From JAJRQY01 sp965224435 (GTDB lineage Bacteria > Actinomycetota > Acidimicrobiia > Acidimicrobiales > SZUA-35): DNA of 64,000 nucleotides. The DNA lies in NCBI GenBank assembly GCA_965224435.1, contig OZ245048.1:930001-994000 (forward strand). Direction: 5' to 3'. The notes under the pieces were generated by a model. It searched no databases. It was not told where the DNA came from and saw nothing but the letters and a program-made list of their open reading frames with translations. Shown one piece after another: positions 17,182 to 25,131 of this stretch. Each line of letters opens with the position of its first letter. Position 1 is the stretch's first letter. Made by a program: the position numbers and the translations under genes.

Positions 17182-17493
17182 CTACCGGTGACTGGCCCGA
17201 CTATCCCAGCACCCTCGATGCCAATGGCGCCGCAAGTCGGGCGCATCCGGGGGGACAGCAACGATATGACCAAGTCCGGCTGGGATATCCCGCAGGCACC
17301 CGGGACAGAGATACACCTTGTTGGCGCCGTAGGGCTGGATGAACCGGACCTCGGAGTCTGTGGTGTCGGAAGGGTCCGGGAGAGCGCGTGGCCCTTTCGA
17401 CTTTGGCTTTCGCTTCTTTGGCTTCTTTGGTGCGACAGCTCGTTGCTGTTTGGCCGCAGAGTTCTCATTCGAGCGCCGTCGGGCTGGACTCAT
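17182..17493 (-). CDS. Small actinobacterial protein with a CPGC zinc-like motif
   Basis: A 103-residue protein. The first ~40 residues are basic and low-complexity (KPKKRKPKSKGPRALPD). The rest contains VRFIQPYGANKVYLCPGC, then IPAGLGHIVAVP and a final RRHWHRGCW. The C-x-x-C, His and Cys arrangement could bind one zinc. Similar small proteins occur in many actinobacteria, often annotated only as hypothetical or ATP/GTP-binding; no function is known to me. It precedes the ArsC-like selenoprotein gene by 35 bases on the same strand, so the two are probably co-transcribed. Confidence 0.75.
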   Translation of the reverse strand: MSPARRRSNENSAAKQQRAVAPKKPKKRKPKSKGPRALPDPSDTTDSEVRFIQPYGANKVYLCPGCLRDIPAGLGHIVAVPPDAPDLRRHWHRGCWDSRASHR

Positions 17494-17633
17494 GCGAACA
17501 AGACCCAGAGAATCAGTCCCAATGACACCAACGAAGCGGCCGCCACAAAGAAATAGTCGAAGTTTGTTCTCTTGTGCTTGCGGCTTGGATTGAACCCCAT
17601 GGGCTGCATTTTAGCCAGTTAGCATCGGACGTC

Positions 17634-18419
17634 ATGGCCACCTACGAGACGTTGCTGACTGATCTTTCTGAATCTGGTGTCTTCACCCTGACCATGAATC
17701 GTCCCCAGAAGAAGAACGCCATTTCAGAAGTGATGTGGGACGAGCTCGATGACTTGTTCAAGAAGCTTCGCCACGACACCTCGGTTCGGGTGGTGGTAAT
17801 AACTGGCGCCGGAGATGGCTTCTGCAGCGGCGCTGACCTATCCGACGGAGGAAGAGACTCCCGACCTCATCAGCTGGCCGCCATGCGCTCAATTTCTGAC
17901 ATCGTCATGAGTCTGCACGGGCTACCTCAGCCCACAATTGCCAAGGTCAACGGGGTGGCGGCCGGAGCTGGATGCAATATGGCCCTGGCCTGTGACCTCA
18001 TTGTTGCCTCAGAACGAGCGAGATTCTCTGAGATTTTCGCCAAACGCGGACTATCTGTTGACTTCGGCGGCTCGTGGAGCCTGCCCCGGCTCATCGGGAT
18101 CCACAAGGCCAAGGAACTGGCCTTCTTCGCTGACATCATCGATGCAACGGAGGCCGAGCGACTTGGGCTTGTCAACCGGGTTGTTCCCGTCGACGAACTT
18201 GACGGGTTTGTTGCTGACTGGGCTTCGCGGCTTTGCCAGAGTGCCCCCATTGCTTTGGCTCAAACCAAGTCCTTGTTAAATCGGTCCATTGGCCCAAGCA
18301 TGAGCGACGCGCTAGACGCTGAAGGGGCCGCACAAACCGTCAACTTCGCCACTCAAGACACGGTCGAAGCTCTGTTGGCTTTCCGTGAGAAGCGCGACCC
18401 GAAGTTTTCTGGGCGATGA
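17634..18419 (+). CDS. Enoyl-CoA hydratase/isomerase family protein
   Basis: A crotonase-fold protein of 261 residues from the ATG at 17634. The oxyanion-hole segments are visible as FCSGADLSDGG and GVAAGAGCNMALACDLIVAS. The C-terminal helical part ends KRDPKFSGR, a common ending in this family. The residue region GLSVDFGGSWSLPRLIG is of the isomerase/hydratase type, and the precise acyl-CoA substrate cannot be told. The frame is open upstream of the ATG but lacks family similarity there. Its stop overlaps the ATG of the cytochrome gene (ATGA). Confidence 0.88.
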   Translation: MATYETLLTDLSESGVFTLTMNRPQKKNAISEVMWDELDDLFKKLRHDTSVRVVVITGAGDGFCSGADLSDGGRDSRPHQLAAMRSISDIVMSLHGLPQPTIAKVNGVAAGAGCNMALACDLIVASERARFSEIFAKRGLSVDFGGSWSLPRLIGIHKAKELAFFADIIDATEAERLGLVNRVVPVDELDGFVADWASRLCQSAPIALAQTKSLLNRSIGPSMSDALDAEGAAQTVNFATQDTVEALLAFREKRDPKFSGR

Positions 18420-18742
18420 AACGAATCACTGTCCTAATGGTCGGAACACTCATTGCGGGAGCTTGCGGAGGTTCCCCAACTCCGGCCGCCCCAGCCGATG
18501 CCCCTGATCTTGTTGCCGGCCGTTCTGTCTACATCCGCAACTGCGCCAGCTGCCATGGATCTGCAGGCGGAGGCGGGCGTGGACCAAGACTGGATGAAGG
18601 ACGAACCCTCGACACGTTCCCGTCCGTTGAAGATCAAGTCTCGTTTGTATCTGAGGGTAAGGGCGGTATGCCTGCTTTTTCTGACCGATTATCGGCCGAA
18701 GAGATCGAAGACGTCGTTCGTTTCATCCGAGAGGTCCTCTAG
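18416..18742 (+). CDS. c-type cytochrome lipoprotein
   Basis: A 108-residue exported protein. The lipobox LIAGAC suggests anchoring of Cys17 to the outer face of the membrane. One haem c site is present as CASCH near residue 41-45, with the likely axial Met in GKGGMPAF near 80-83. This is a class I mono-haem cytochrome, an electron carrier or a sensor of a respiratory enzyme. It is translationally coupled to the enoyl-CoA hydratase gene, an unusual pairing. Its 3' end overlaps the 3' end of the opposing DUF2510 gene by about 54 bases. Confidence 0.9.
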   Translation: MKRITVLMVGTLIAGACGGSPTPAAPADAPDLVAGRSVYIRNCASCHGSAGGGGRGPRLDEGRTLDTFPSVEDQVSFVSEGKGGMPAFSDRLSAEEIEDVVRFIREVL

Positions 18743-19159
18743 GGCCTGAGGTTTCGAATCGCGTAGGTCCGGTTGTCCGAGGATGGCCAGAATGATTGGC
18801 TCGACCGGCTGAAGGAAGTCCTCAAGTCGAAGTGAGCGGTCCAAGTTGGTGGAACCGTCGGAGTCGGTCGAGGGAATAGCGATTCGAGAGCGGTCTGTCC
18901 ATCTGGCTCCGTTCCAGAATCGCTCGGTGGTTTGGCTGGTTGGGTCGGGGAACCAGTCCGGGAATTGTCCGACCATGATTTCGGCTAGAGGTATCTGTTC
19001 TGACTGGCTTGCTCCAGATGAGGGCTGGATTACTCCAGGTAAGACAGCACCGGACGGCGGCAACGTCGGTGACTGAAATGGAGTGGCGTCACGATTCTTC
19101 ACTTGAGGATGTACGACGCAGTGAGGGCAGAAACTAAGTGATTGGGCGCATCTGCTCAA
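18689..19159 (-). CDS. DUF2510-containing protein
   Basis: The segment FPDWFPDPTSQTTERFWNG followed by ARWTDR is a clear DUF2510 motif, a short Trp-rich domain found in actinobacterial envelope proteins. The start is uncertain. I chose the TTG at 19159 because GGAAG lies five bases before it, giving 156 residues with an N-terminal C-P-H-C pair. The ATG at 18976 would give only 95 residues. The C-terminal half is acidic and has no recognised domain. The gene converges on and overlaps the cytochrome c gene, and diverges from comM. Confidence 0.6.
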   Translation of the reverse strand: MSRCAQSLSFCPHCVVHPQVKNRDATPFQSPTLPPSGAVLPGVIQPSSGASQSEQIPLAEIMVGQFPDWFPDPTSQTTERFWNGARWTDRSRIAIPSTDSDGSTNLDRSLRLEDFLQPVEPIILAILGQPDLRDSKPQALEDLSDETNDVFDLFGR

Positions 19160-19316
19160 CTCGTCTTCCGAGAAGATTCGTGTGGATCTTGTTGTCGTCG
19201 CCGTTAGTGTCGGGTTCTCGGTTCGCTCGTTGTGCGACCGTCGGCGGCTCAGGCCCCCTCCACTCAAACGCCTCCCGTTGATCAGATGGGCTTGGCGCAG
19301 ACGTAGAGGAAGTGCC

Positions 19317-20837
19317 GTGCTCGCCACCATTCCTTCCGGTGTCATTGACGGTGTCGACGGAGTAGCCGTCACCGTCGAAGTACACCAAAGTTCTGGCTTG
19401 CCAAGCTATGCCTTGGCTGGACTTCCCGATGCTGCATGTCGAGAGTCTCGAGACCGCGTTCGGGCTGCCATCTTGTGTTCTGGTCTGAAATGGCCTCCAG
19501 CCAGGTTGACCGTGAACCTGGCTCCGAGCGCTGTCCGCAAGCAGGGTGCTGGACTTGATCTTGCTATTGCCCTTGGTGTCCTTGTTGCCTCCAAGCAGTT
19601 GACACTCGAACAGGTCAAGGGCTTGGGCGCCAGTGGTGAGCTTGGTCTTGACGGCTCGGTGAGACATGTGCCTGGCCTGGTGAGTATCGCTGGTGCAGTG
19701 CAATGTGACGAACTTGTCGTGCCACTGAGCGGGGCCCAAGAGGCCCATTGTGTTCGTCCAGGAACGGTGCGGGCCGTTGCCCATCTCCGCGAGTTATACG
19801 ATGCTCTCACTGGCTTTGGAGTCTTGCCTCCGCTGGTGCAAACACGAGAGGCGCCTGATCCTGGGCGGCTCCTACCTGATCTGGCTGATGTTCGCGATCA
19901 ACCAATGGCACGTATGGCCTTGGAAGTGGCGGCGGCTGGTGGTCATCATCTGCTCATGGTCGGTCCTCCGGGGGCTGGGAAGACCATGCTGGCCAAGCGA
20001 ATGGCCGGACTTCTGCCACCCCTTACTGCGGCCGATGCGTTGATGGTGACCAGGGTGCATTCGGTTGCCGGACTGATTGTGCCCTCTGACGGCCTTGTGC
20101 GACATCCTCCGTTTCGAGCACCCCATCACGGAGCATCTGCAGTGGCAATGATTGGCGGTGGTTCTGGCTCCATCCGTCCTGGTGAGGTTTCGGCAAGCCA
20201 CGCTGGGGTGCTGTTCCTTGATGAGGTTGGAGAGTTTCCAGTAGCGGTACTGGAAGCCCTTCGTCAGCCGCTGGAGGAGGGGGTCGTGCGGGTGAGCAGG
20301 GCCCATTCTTCTGTCACCCTTCCGGCCCGCTTTCAACTGATCGGAGCAATGAACCCGTGCCCTTGTGGCCAGGGCGGGGGAGATGGGCAGTGTCGATGCT
20401 CTGACGCAGCCCGGGCGCGCTATGCCCGCAGGTTGTCTGCCCCCTTGCTGGATCGTTTCGATCTACGAATCGACATCCGCGCCCCGGATCCAATGGTGCT
20501 ACTTGATGGGCCACCGGAAGAATCAACAGCAGAAGTCGCTCCGAGGGTGGCCAGAGTTCGCCAGCTGGCGGCCGAACGAGGAGTCGAAAGCAATGCGGTA
20601 ATGACGGCGGATCAGTTGGATGAGTTTGCTCCGCTAGCGCCTTCAGGTCGAAGGGCGCTCGAGCAGAGCTTGCGCAAACGTTCCTTAACCGGACGTGGCC
20701 TGAAACGAATCCGCTGTGTTGCTCGCACCATTGCTGATCTGGAGGACGAGAGGCACCAGATTGATGATCGGGCCATTGTCAAAGCCATTGGGTTGCGGGC
20801 AAATTTGAGCTCAGTCATTGGACAGGGAACAAGATGA
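19317..20837 (+). CDS. comM: Mg chelatase-like ATPase, ComM/YifB family
   Basis: AAA+ helicase-like protein that in transformable species promotes branch migration during natural transformation. The GTG at 19317 follows AGAGGA by six bases and gives the normal N-terminus VLATIPSGVIDGVDG; 506 residues. An N-terminal Lon-like domain (GLPDAACRESRDRVRAA) precedes the ATPase domain with Walker A (GPPGAGKTMLAKRM), Walker B (LFLDEVGEF), and the CPCG..C.C segment near MNPCPCGQGGG. dprA follows with a four-base overlap, so two DNA-uptake-related genes are coupled. Confidence 0.95.
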   Translation: MLATIPSGVIDGVDGVAVTVEVHQSSGLPSYALAGLPDAACRESRDRVRAAILCSGLKWPPARLTVNLAPSAVRKQGAGLDLAIALGVLVASKQLTLEQVKGLGASGELGLDGSVRHVPGLVSIAGAVQCDELVVPLSGAQEAHCVRPGTVRAVAHLRELYDALTGFGVLPPLVQTREAPDPGRLLPDLADVRDQPMARMALEVAAAGGHHLLMVGPPGAGKTMLAKRMAGLLPPLTAADALMVTRVHSVAGLIVPSDGLVRHPPFRAPHHGASAVAMIGGGSGSIRPGEVSASHAGVLFLDEVGEFPVAVLEALRQPLEEGVVRVSRAHSSVTLPARFQLIGAMNPCPCGQGGGDGQCRCSDAARARYARRLSAPLLDRFDLRIDIRAPDPMVLLDGPPEESTAEVAPRVARVRQLAAERGVESNAVMTADQLDEFAPLAPSGRRALEQSLRKRSLTGRGLKRIRCVARTIADLEDERHQIDDRAIVKAIGLRANLSSVIGQGTR

Positions 20838-22009
20838 TCGATGATGAGATTGCTGCCCGCCTCTGCCTCCTAACCATGCCGGGAATGGGGCCAGCCCGCC
20901 TCGGCTGGCTAACGGCGGATGGTTCGAGTGTGAGTGCCCTCGCGTCGATCAAGCGGGGGCAGTTGCCGACGGTGACGGCACCAACTCCACGCGGAGTGAA
21001 TGCTCAGATGGTCCAGTCGTGGCAACACCACGCCCGCCAGACCAATGGCCAGGAGCTGCTTGACACTCATCGGCAGGCTGGCATTCAGATTCTTGTTCCA
21101 GGAGATGAGGCCTGGCCATATGAAAACGACCCGGAGCCGCCGTCTCTATTATTCACCCGCGGCCGAGTCCAGTTGCTCGGCCATCGACCGATGGTGGGAA
21201 TTGTTGGCACCCGCCGCTGTTCATCCGTCGGCCGACGAGTGGCCCGGCAGTTGGGCTCCGAACTGGCCAGTGCGGGAGTCGCAATTGTGAGTGGACTGGC
21301 GCTAGGTATTGACGGAGCAGCTCATGTTGGGGCCTTGGACAGCATCGACCGTCAGCAGGCCCCAGTGGTGGGAGTGGTGGCGACTGGTCTGGATGTTGTC
21401 TACCCCAAGAAGCATGGAGGCTTGTGGGATGAGATTGCCGAACGAGGACTCCTGATTAGCGAAGCGCCGCTCGGCACGTTGCCTCAGCGTTGGAGATTCC
21501 CGGCTCGCAATCGGCTACTGGCGGGCCTCTGTGACTTGGTCGTTGTTGTCGAGAGTCACGAGAGCGGCGGGGCTCTGAGCACGGTCGAAGAAGCGGTTTC
21601 TCGATCCGTGGAGGTGGTTGCGGTTCCCGGTTCGGTCCTGAGCGCGGCCTCGGCTGGTTCGAACGCGTTGTTGTTCGAGGGTTGTGCACCGGTCCGATCG
21701 GCCCAGGATGTATTGGGATGGCTTGGTGGGGGAGCAATTGCCTGGTCGAGCCCGCCTGAAGCCGATCGGGATAGTAGGCCTGCCGGGCATGGCGACAGCC
21801 GTCACAAGCCAGCGGGTTCGGAACCATTGCTGCCGTTGGAGGCGAGCGTCTTGACTGAGGTGAGCGCTGGCGGGCTTCATCTTGATGTCTTATTTGGCCT
21901 ACTTAGGTGTTCACTTGGCGAGTTGTTGGATGCGGTCCAACGGCTGGAGATTCGTGACCTTGTAGAACTGGACGGGTCGATCGTCACCCTGGGAGAACGG
22001 TCACCGTGA
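20834..22009 (+). CDS. dprA: DNA-processing protein DprA
   Basis: Loads RecA onto incoming single-stranded DNA. The 391 residues include the Rossmann-fold DprA core with GIVGTRRCSSVGRRVARQLG, VSGLALGIDGAAHVGAL, VVATGLDVVYPKKH and FPARNRLLAGL. A C-terminal winged helix (LLPLEASVLTEVSAGGLHLD onward) is the DprA_WH domain. The ATG overlaps the comM stop. About 80 residues between core and winged helix are Pro/Arg/Gly-rich. The next 260 bases before the sigma gene hold no convincing gene. Confidence 0.95.
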   Translation: MIDDEIAARLCLLTMPGMGPARLGWLTADGSSVSALASIKRGQLPTVTAPTPRGVNAQMVQSWQHHARQTNGQELLDTHRQAGIQILVPGDEAWPYENDPEPPSLLFTRGRVQLLGHRPMVGIVGTRRCSSVGRRVARQLGSELASAGVAIVSGLALGIDGAAHVGALDSIDRQQAPVVGVVATGLDVVYPKKHGGLWDEIAERGLLISEAPLGTLPQRWRFPARNRLLAGLCDLVVVVESHESGGALSTVEEAVSRSVEVVAVPGSVLSAASAGSNALLFEGCAPVRSAQDVLGWLGGGAIAWSSPPEADRDSRPAGHGDSRHKPAGSEPLLPLEASVLTEVSAGGLHLDVLFGLLRCSLGELLDAVQRLEIRDLVELDGSIVTLGERSP

Positions 22010-22270
22010 GCGGTCCACTTATTGGAACTGCACGATCTGGAGCTAGGGGTGCACGTCTGGTTGTCGTTGTTGGCGCTAGATTTACTCTCCGTGACGACCG
22101 ACACCCGCAGCCGATATCTGGAAGCTTTAGGCTTCCGACCAGCGGAAACGCAGTCCTCACCGTCCTTGCTTGGCGATGCACCGAGCAAAGAAAATCAGAA
22201 AAACCTTGCCGAAACCCCTCACGTTACGTGGTTAAGTTCCGACGGAGAGTGGGAGCGAGTGAACCTGGGC

Positions 22271-23116
22271 ATGTCCCTGGCAGATCCTGCTTCTCCTTAT
22301 TGCGGACACCCACAAACCTTGGCGGGAACAGTGGCACAAATAGACAATGCATCCGAGCTAGACGCTGTCTGGACTCGATACAAATTACATCCAGGACAGG
22401 AAGATCGCGATCAACTGATCGTGTATTACGCCCCATTGGTGAAATACGTGGCAGGCAGGATTGCATCCGGCCTTCCACAGAACGTCGACCAAGCCGATCT
22501 CGTGAGCTACGGGATGTTTGGCCTGATCGACGCAATCGCCAAATTCGATCTGGAGCGCGGTTTCAAATTCGAAACCTATGCGATCTCCAGAATCAAGGGC
22601 GCAGTACTCGATGAGCTCCGATCCATTGACTGGGTACCCCGATCAGTTCGGGCGAAGGCCAAGTCGGTCGAGCGAGCCATGGCGAAGCTGGAATCAACGC
22701 TTCATCGTGCTCCGACCGACGAGGAAATCGCTGACGAACTGGACCTCTCTGGCGATCAGCTCAACGCCATCTACAACCAGATCGGCTCGCTCGGCCTGGT
22801 TGCGTTGGACGAGATGCTCAGCTTCGGAGCCGGTGGAGGTGAAGGCGTCACCCTTGGTGACACCTTGGCTGACCGTCGCGATGGTCCAGGCGGGGTGTAT
22901 GAACGAGTCGAGATGCGACAGATGTTGGCTGAGGCCATCAACAAGATGGGGGAGCGAGCCAAGATTGTGCTCACTCTCTACTATTACGAGAACCTCACGC
23001 TGGCCGAGATCGGTCGAGTTCTGGGAGTTACCGAGAGTCGGGTCTGTCAGATCCACACCAAGGCTGTTCTTCAGCTTCGGTCCAAGCTCACGGCCCAAGA
23101 GCGCGAAGCGGTCTAA
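22271..23116 (+). CDS. RNA polymerase sigma factor, WhiG/FliA type
   Basis: Sigma-28-group factor. Region 2 is seen in YYAPLVKYVAGRIASGLPQNV, and FDLERGFKFETYAISRIKGA; region 3 in LDELRSIDWVPRSVRAKAKSV; region 4 in VLTLYYYENLTLAEIGRVLGVTESRVCQIH. It is closest in pattern to WhiG, which in Streptomyces triggers sporulation; here it might control motility or a developmental gene set. I start at ATG 22271 (281 residues); the frame is open further upstream from 22022, but that part lacks sigma-factor similarity. The last codons lie in a 27-bp tandem repeat. Confidence 0.93.
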   Translation: MSLADPASPYCGHPQTLAGTVAQIDNASELDAVWTRYKLHPGQEDRDQLIVYYAPLVKYVAGRIASGLPQNVDQADLVSYGMFGLIDAIAKFDLERGFKFETYAISRIKGAVLDELRSIDWVPRSVRAKAKSVERAMAKLESTLHRAPTDEEIADELDLSGDQLNAIYNQIGSLGLVALDEMLSFGAGGGEGVTLGDTLADRRDGPGGVYERVEMRQMLAEAINKMGERAKIVLTLYYYENLTLAEIGRVLGVTESRVCQIHTKAVLQLRSKLTAQEREAV

Positions 23117-23221
23117 GTCAGTACTGGGCGCGAAGCGGTCTAAGTCAGTACTGGGCGCGAAGCGGTCTAAGTCAGTACTGGGCGCGAAGCGGTCTAAGTC
23201 AGTACTGGGCGCGAAGCGGTC
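23101..23221. repeat. 27-bp tandem repeat spanning the sigma-factor stop codon
   Basis: The unit GCGCGAAGCGGTCTAAGTCA plus GTACTGG is repeated without a mismatch from 23101 to 23208 (four copies), followed by 12-13 bases of a fifth. The first copy encodes the last residues (REAV) and the TAA stop of the WhiG-like gene. The unit is nine codons long, so every copy keeps TAA in the same frame. The origin is probably slippage. Confidence 0.97.
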
Positions 23222-23291
23222 CAGTCGCACTTTGCATCCGGCCGACTTCGGTCAAAAACGAGCTCATCCCGACAGATACTTTTCTCAGCGC

Positions 23292-23332
23292 GGCCACTTC
23301 CCTCACCACATCTATGGGTTAGGGAGGTGGCC
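23292..23332 (+). promoter_or_regulatory. Hairpin that sequesters the Shine-Dalgarno of the M23-like gene
   Basis: GGCCACTTCCCT (23292-23303) pairs with AGGGAGGTGGCC (23321-23332) over 12 base pairs with one G-U. The loop is 17 bases. The 3' arm contains the Shine-Dalgarno GGGAGG, and the ATG follows two bases after the stem. When folded, the structure should block translation initiation. No known riboswitch class was recognised in front of it. Confidence 0.6.
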
Positions 23333-23334
23333 CG

Positions 23335-25011
23335 ATGAGGTCACGGACTGTCATTGGCGATACTCGACGAGCTTGGGGTCTGTATCGGGATAGGCCGACA
23401 ATCCAGTTGTCCCTGTCTCGGCTCTTGCTTGCCAGCTTGATCCTGCTGGGCGCATTGCTTGGCGAGATGGGACCTGGCGCGTCTGTAGCGGGTGCTGAAT
23501 GGATCGAACCCATCTCCGCTCCCGTCGTTGACCCATTTCGGCCTCCGACCACACGTTATGGCCGGGGCAACAGGGGACTGGAGTACGGGAGCAGTAAAGG
23601 GTTGGACGTCGTAGCTGTCGATGCCGGGCGGGTCACCTTTTCCGGCATGGTTGGCCGTCATCGGCATGTCGTAGTTGACCATGGCTCTGGGCTTCGCTCC
23701 ACCTACGCCTACCTGGAGTCTTCGACAGTCACGCGAGGTCAGGCGATCCGTCAAGGCCAGCGTCTCGGTCGAGCGGCATCAGGCTTTCACCTGACCGCAC
23801 GGCTCGGCGACGTCTATGTGGATCCCGCCTTGCTGTTTGCTGGGGCGCAGGTAGTCATGGCACTCACTGAATCACTTCCGCCATCCATACTCGTTGTCGA
23901 AGCGAACAGCCTGCCTCACCCCGTTCACCCCAGCTCATTTCGGGGATTGTGGACACTCGCCAATTCGGCCTATTCCCTCAGGCCGAGTCAGGTGTTGGCT
24001 GAGGCCATGGTGGCCGCTGACAGCTGGTATCGCCAGGACTGTTCGGCAGTTGGCGGACCGGGCAACGAGGGTGACCTGCGCCAGCTTTCTCAACCAGGAG
24101 ATGGTCGTGTTCTGATCCAGGTGGGTGGGCTCGGCAGCCAGGCGGGGGAAGCTTCGATCGGAACTCTGGACGCTCCATCCCTGGGATATGACCCGAACAG
24201 TATTGTTGGTTTCAGTTATGCCGGAGGCTGTACGCCCGAGCCATTTGGTCTGGGCTCTCCTTCTCCCAATTCGCTCACATCCGATCTAGCGACGAGTGGT
24301 CCAGACGGTGCCGGGGTCTCCTCCTACGGTGCGGCCGACACCTATCAGAGCGTCGACATCTCGGCTTCTCGACTGGCTGACCTGATTGAACGAACAGCTT
24401 CGGCCCGGCCAGGACAGCCCATCGATGTCGCCGCCCACAGCCTCGGAGGCGTTGTCACCCGGCGTGCACTGGAGATTCTGGAGGAGCGGCGAGCGACTGG
24501 AATCATGGCCGAAGGGGCGATGCCAAGCGTGGTTGTCACTATTGGTTCGCCTCACGGAGGGGCCCCACTCGCCGATGGGGCCGAGATTGTCTCTGACCGA
24601 CTGGCAGGACCGACTCTTCCGCTCATCGCCCCAGATTGGATTGAGAGTGACGCTGTTCGTGAGCTTGCTCGATCAGGGCCAGATGGACTGGACGGACCGG
24701 GTCATCCCCCCGATGGGGTTCGGGTTGTGTCCGTTGCTGGCAGCGGCGACCTGATTGTTCCCGCTCCAGCCGCAATCTGGCCTGAGGCCACCAACGTCTT
24801 GGTTTTGCCCAGTGAGGGATCTCCGGTTGGTCACAGTGATCTGCCCTCACACCCCGACGTTGCTGTCGAATTTGGTCTTGCCTTGAGTGGGATGGCAGCT
24901 CGTTGTGTCACCCTGGTTGACGTGCTTGCTGGGACTGTCGCTAGCTCTGGAGTCTCGGTGGCTGAGCAGGCGGGCACTACAGCAATTGGCATCGGAAGGT
25001 GGTTGCTGTAG
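23335..25011 (+). CDS. Exported fusion protein: degenerate M23/LytM-like domain plus alpha/beta-hydrolase (lipase-like)
   Basis: A 558-residue protein with a long N-terminal signal or membrane segment (LLLASLILLGALLG). Residues ~65-165 follow the M23 peptidase layout (GLDVVAVDAGRVTFSGMVG, VVVDHGSGLRSTYAYL, GFHLTAR), but the zinc-ligand positions of the usual H...D and HxH motifs are not kept, so metallopeptidase activity is doubtful. The second half has a lipase nucleophile elbow AHSLGGVV, IGSPHGGAPLADG, and a late His in VGHSDLPSHPD, fitting a Ser-His hydrolase. An M23 gene before rpsB is common in actinobacteria; the hydrolase fusion is unusual. The ATG follows GGGAGGTGG inside a hairpin. 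Confidence 0.72.
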   Translation: MRSRTVIGDTRRAWGLYRDRPTIQLSLSRLLLASLILLGALLGEMGPGASVAGAEWIEPISAPVVDPFRPPTTRYGRGNRGLEYGSSKGLDVVAVDAGRVTFSGMVGRHRHVVVDHGSGLRSTYAYLESSTVTRGQAIRQGQRLGRAASGFHLTARLGDVYVDPALLFAGAQVVMALTESLPPSILVVEANSLPHPVHPSSFRGLWTLANSAYSLRPSQVLAEAMVAADSWYRQDCSAVGGPGNEGDLRQLSQPGDGRVLIQVGGLGSQAGEASIGTLDAPSLGYDPNSIVGFSYAGGCTPEPFGLGSPSPNSLTSDLATSGPDGAGVSSYGAADTYQSVDISASRLADLIERTASARPGQPIDVAAHSLGGVVTRRALEILEERRATGIMAEGAMPSVVVTIGSPHGGAPLADGAEIVSDRLAGPTLPLIAPDWIESDAVRELARSGPDGLDGPGHPPDGVRVVSVAGSGDLIVPAPAAIWPEATNVLVLPSEGSPVGHSDLPSHPDVAVEFGLALSGMAARCVTLVDVLAGTVASSGVSVAEQAGTTAIGIGRWLL

Positions 25012-25131
25012 CTGGTTGACGTAAGCTGTCTGGTCCGTTGGGATCCGCCCGATGGATACTACTTATACGGCAATCCCGAATATCGGTCACTCTCGAGTGC
25101 TGGGATCTTGTCGCTTAACCGGAGGTTACCC

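Noticed and set aside
22010..22270. Possible xerC-like or extended sigma N-terminus after dprA
   Set aside because: No recombinase motifs and no sigma similarity before ATG 22271; treated as non-coding leader.
23101..23221. CRISPR array
   Set aside because: Units are directly adjacent 27-bp copies without unique spacers.
23117..23291. c-di-AMP (ydaO) riboswitch before the M23-like gene
   Set aside because: The interval is mainly the 27-bp repeat and lacks the conserved ydaO segments; only the SD hairpin is supported.
22578..23393. Open frame of 271 codons across the sigma gene and its repeats
   Set aside because: Different frame from the sigma factor; repetitive Ser/Lys content comes only from the 27-bp repeat.
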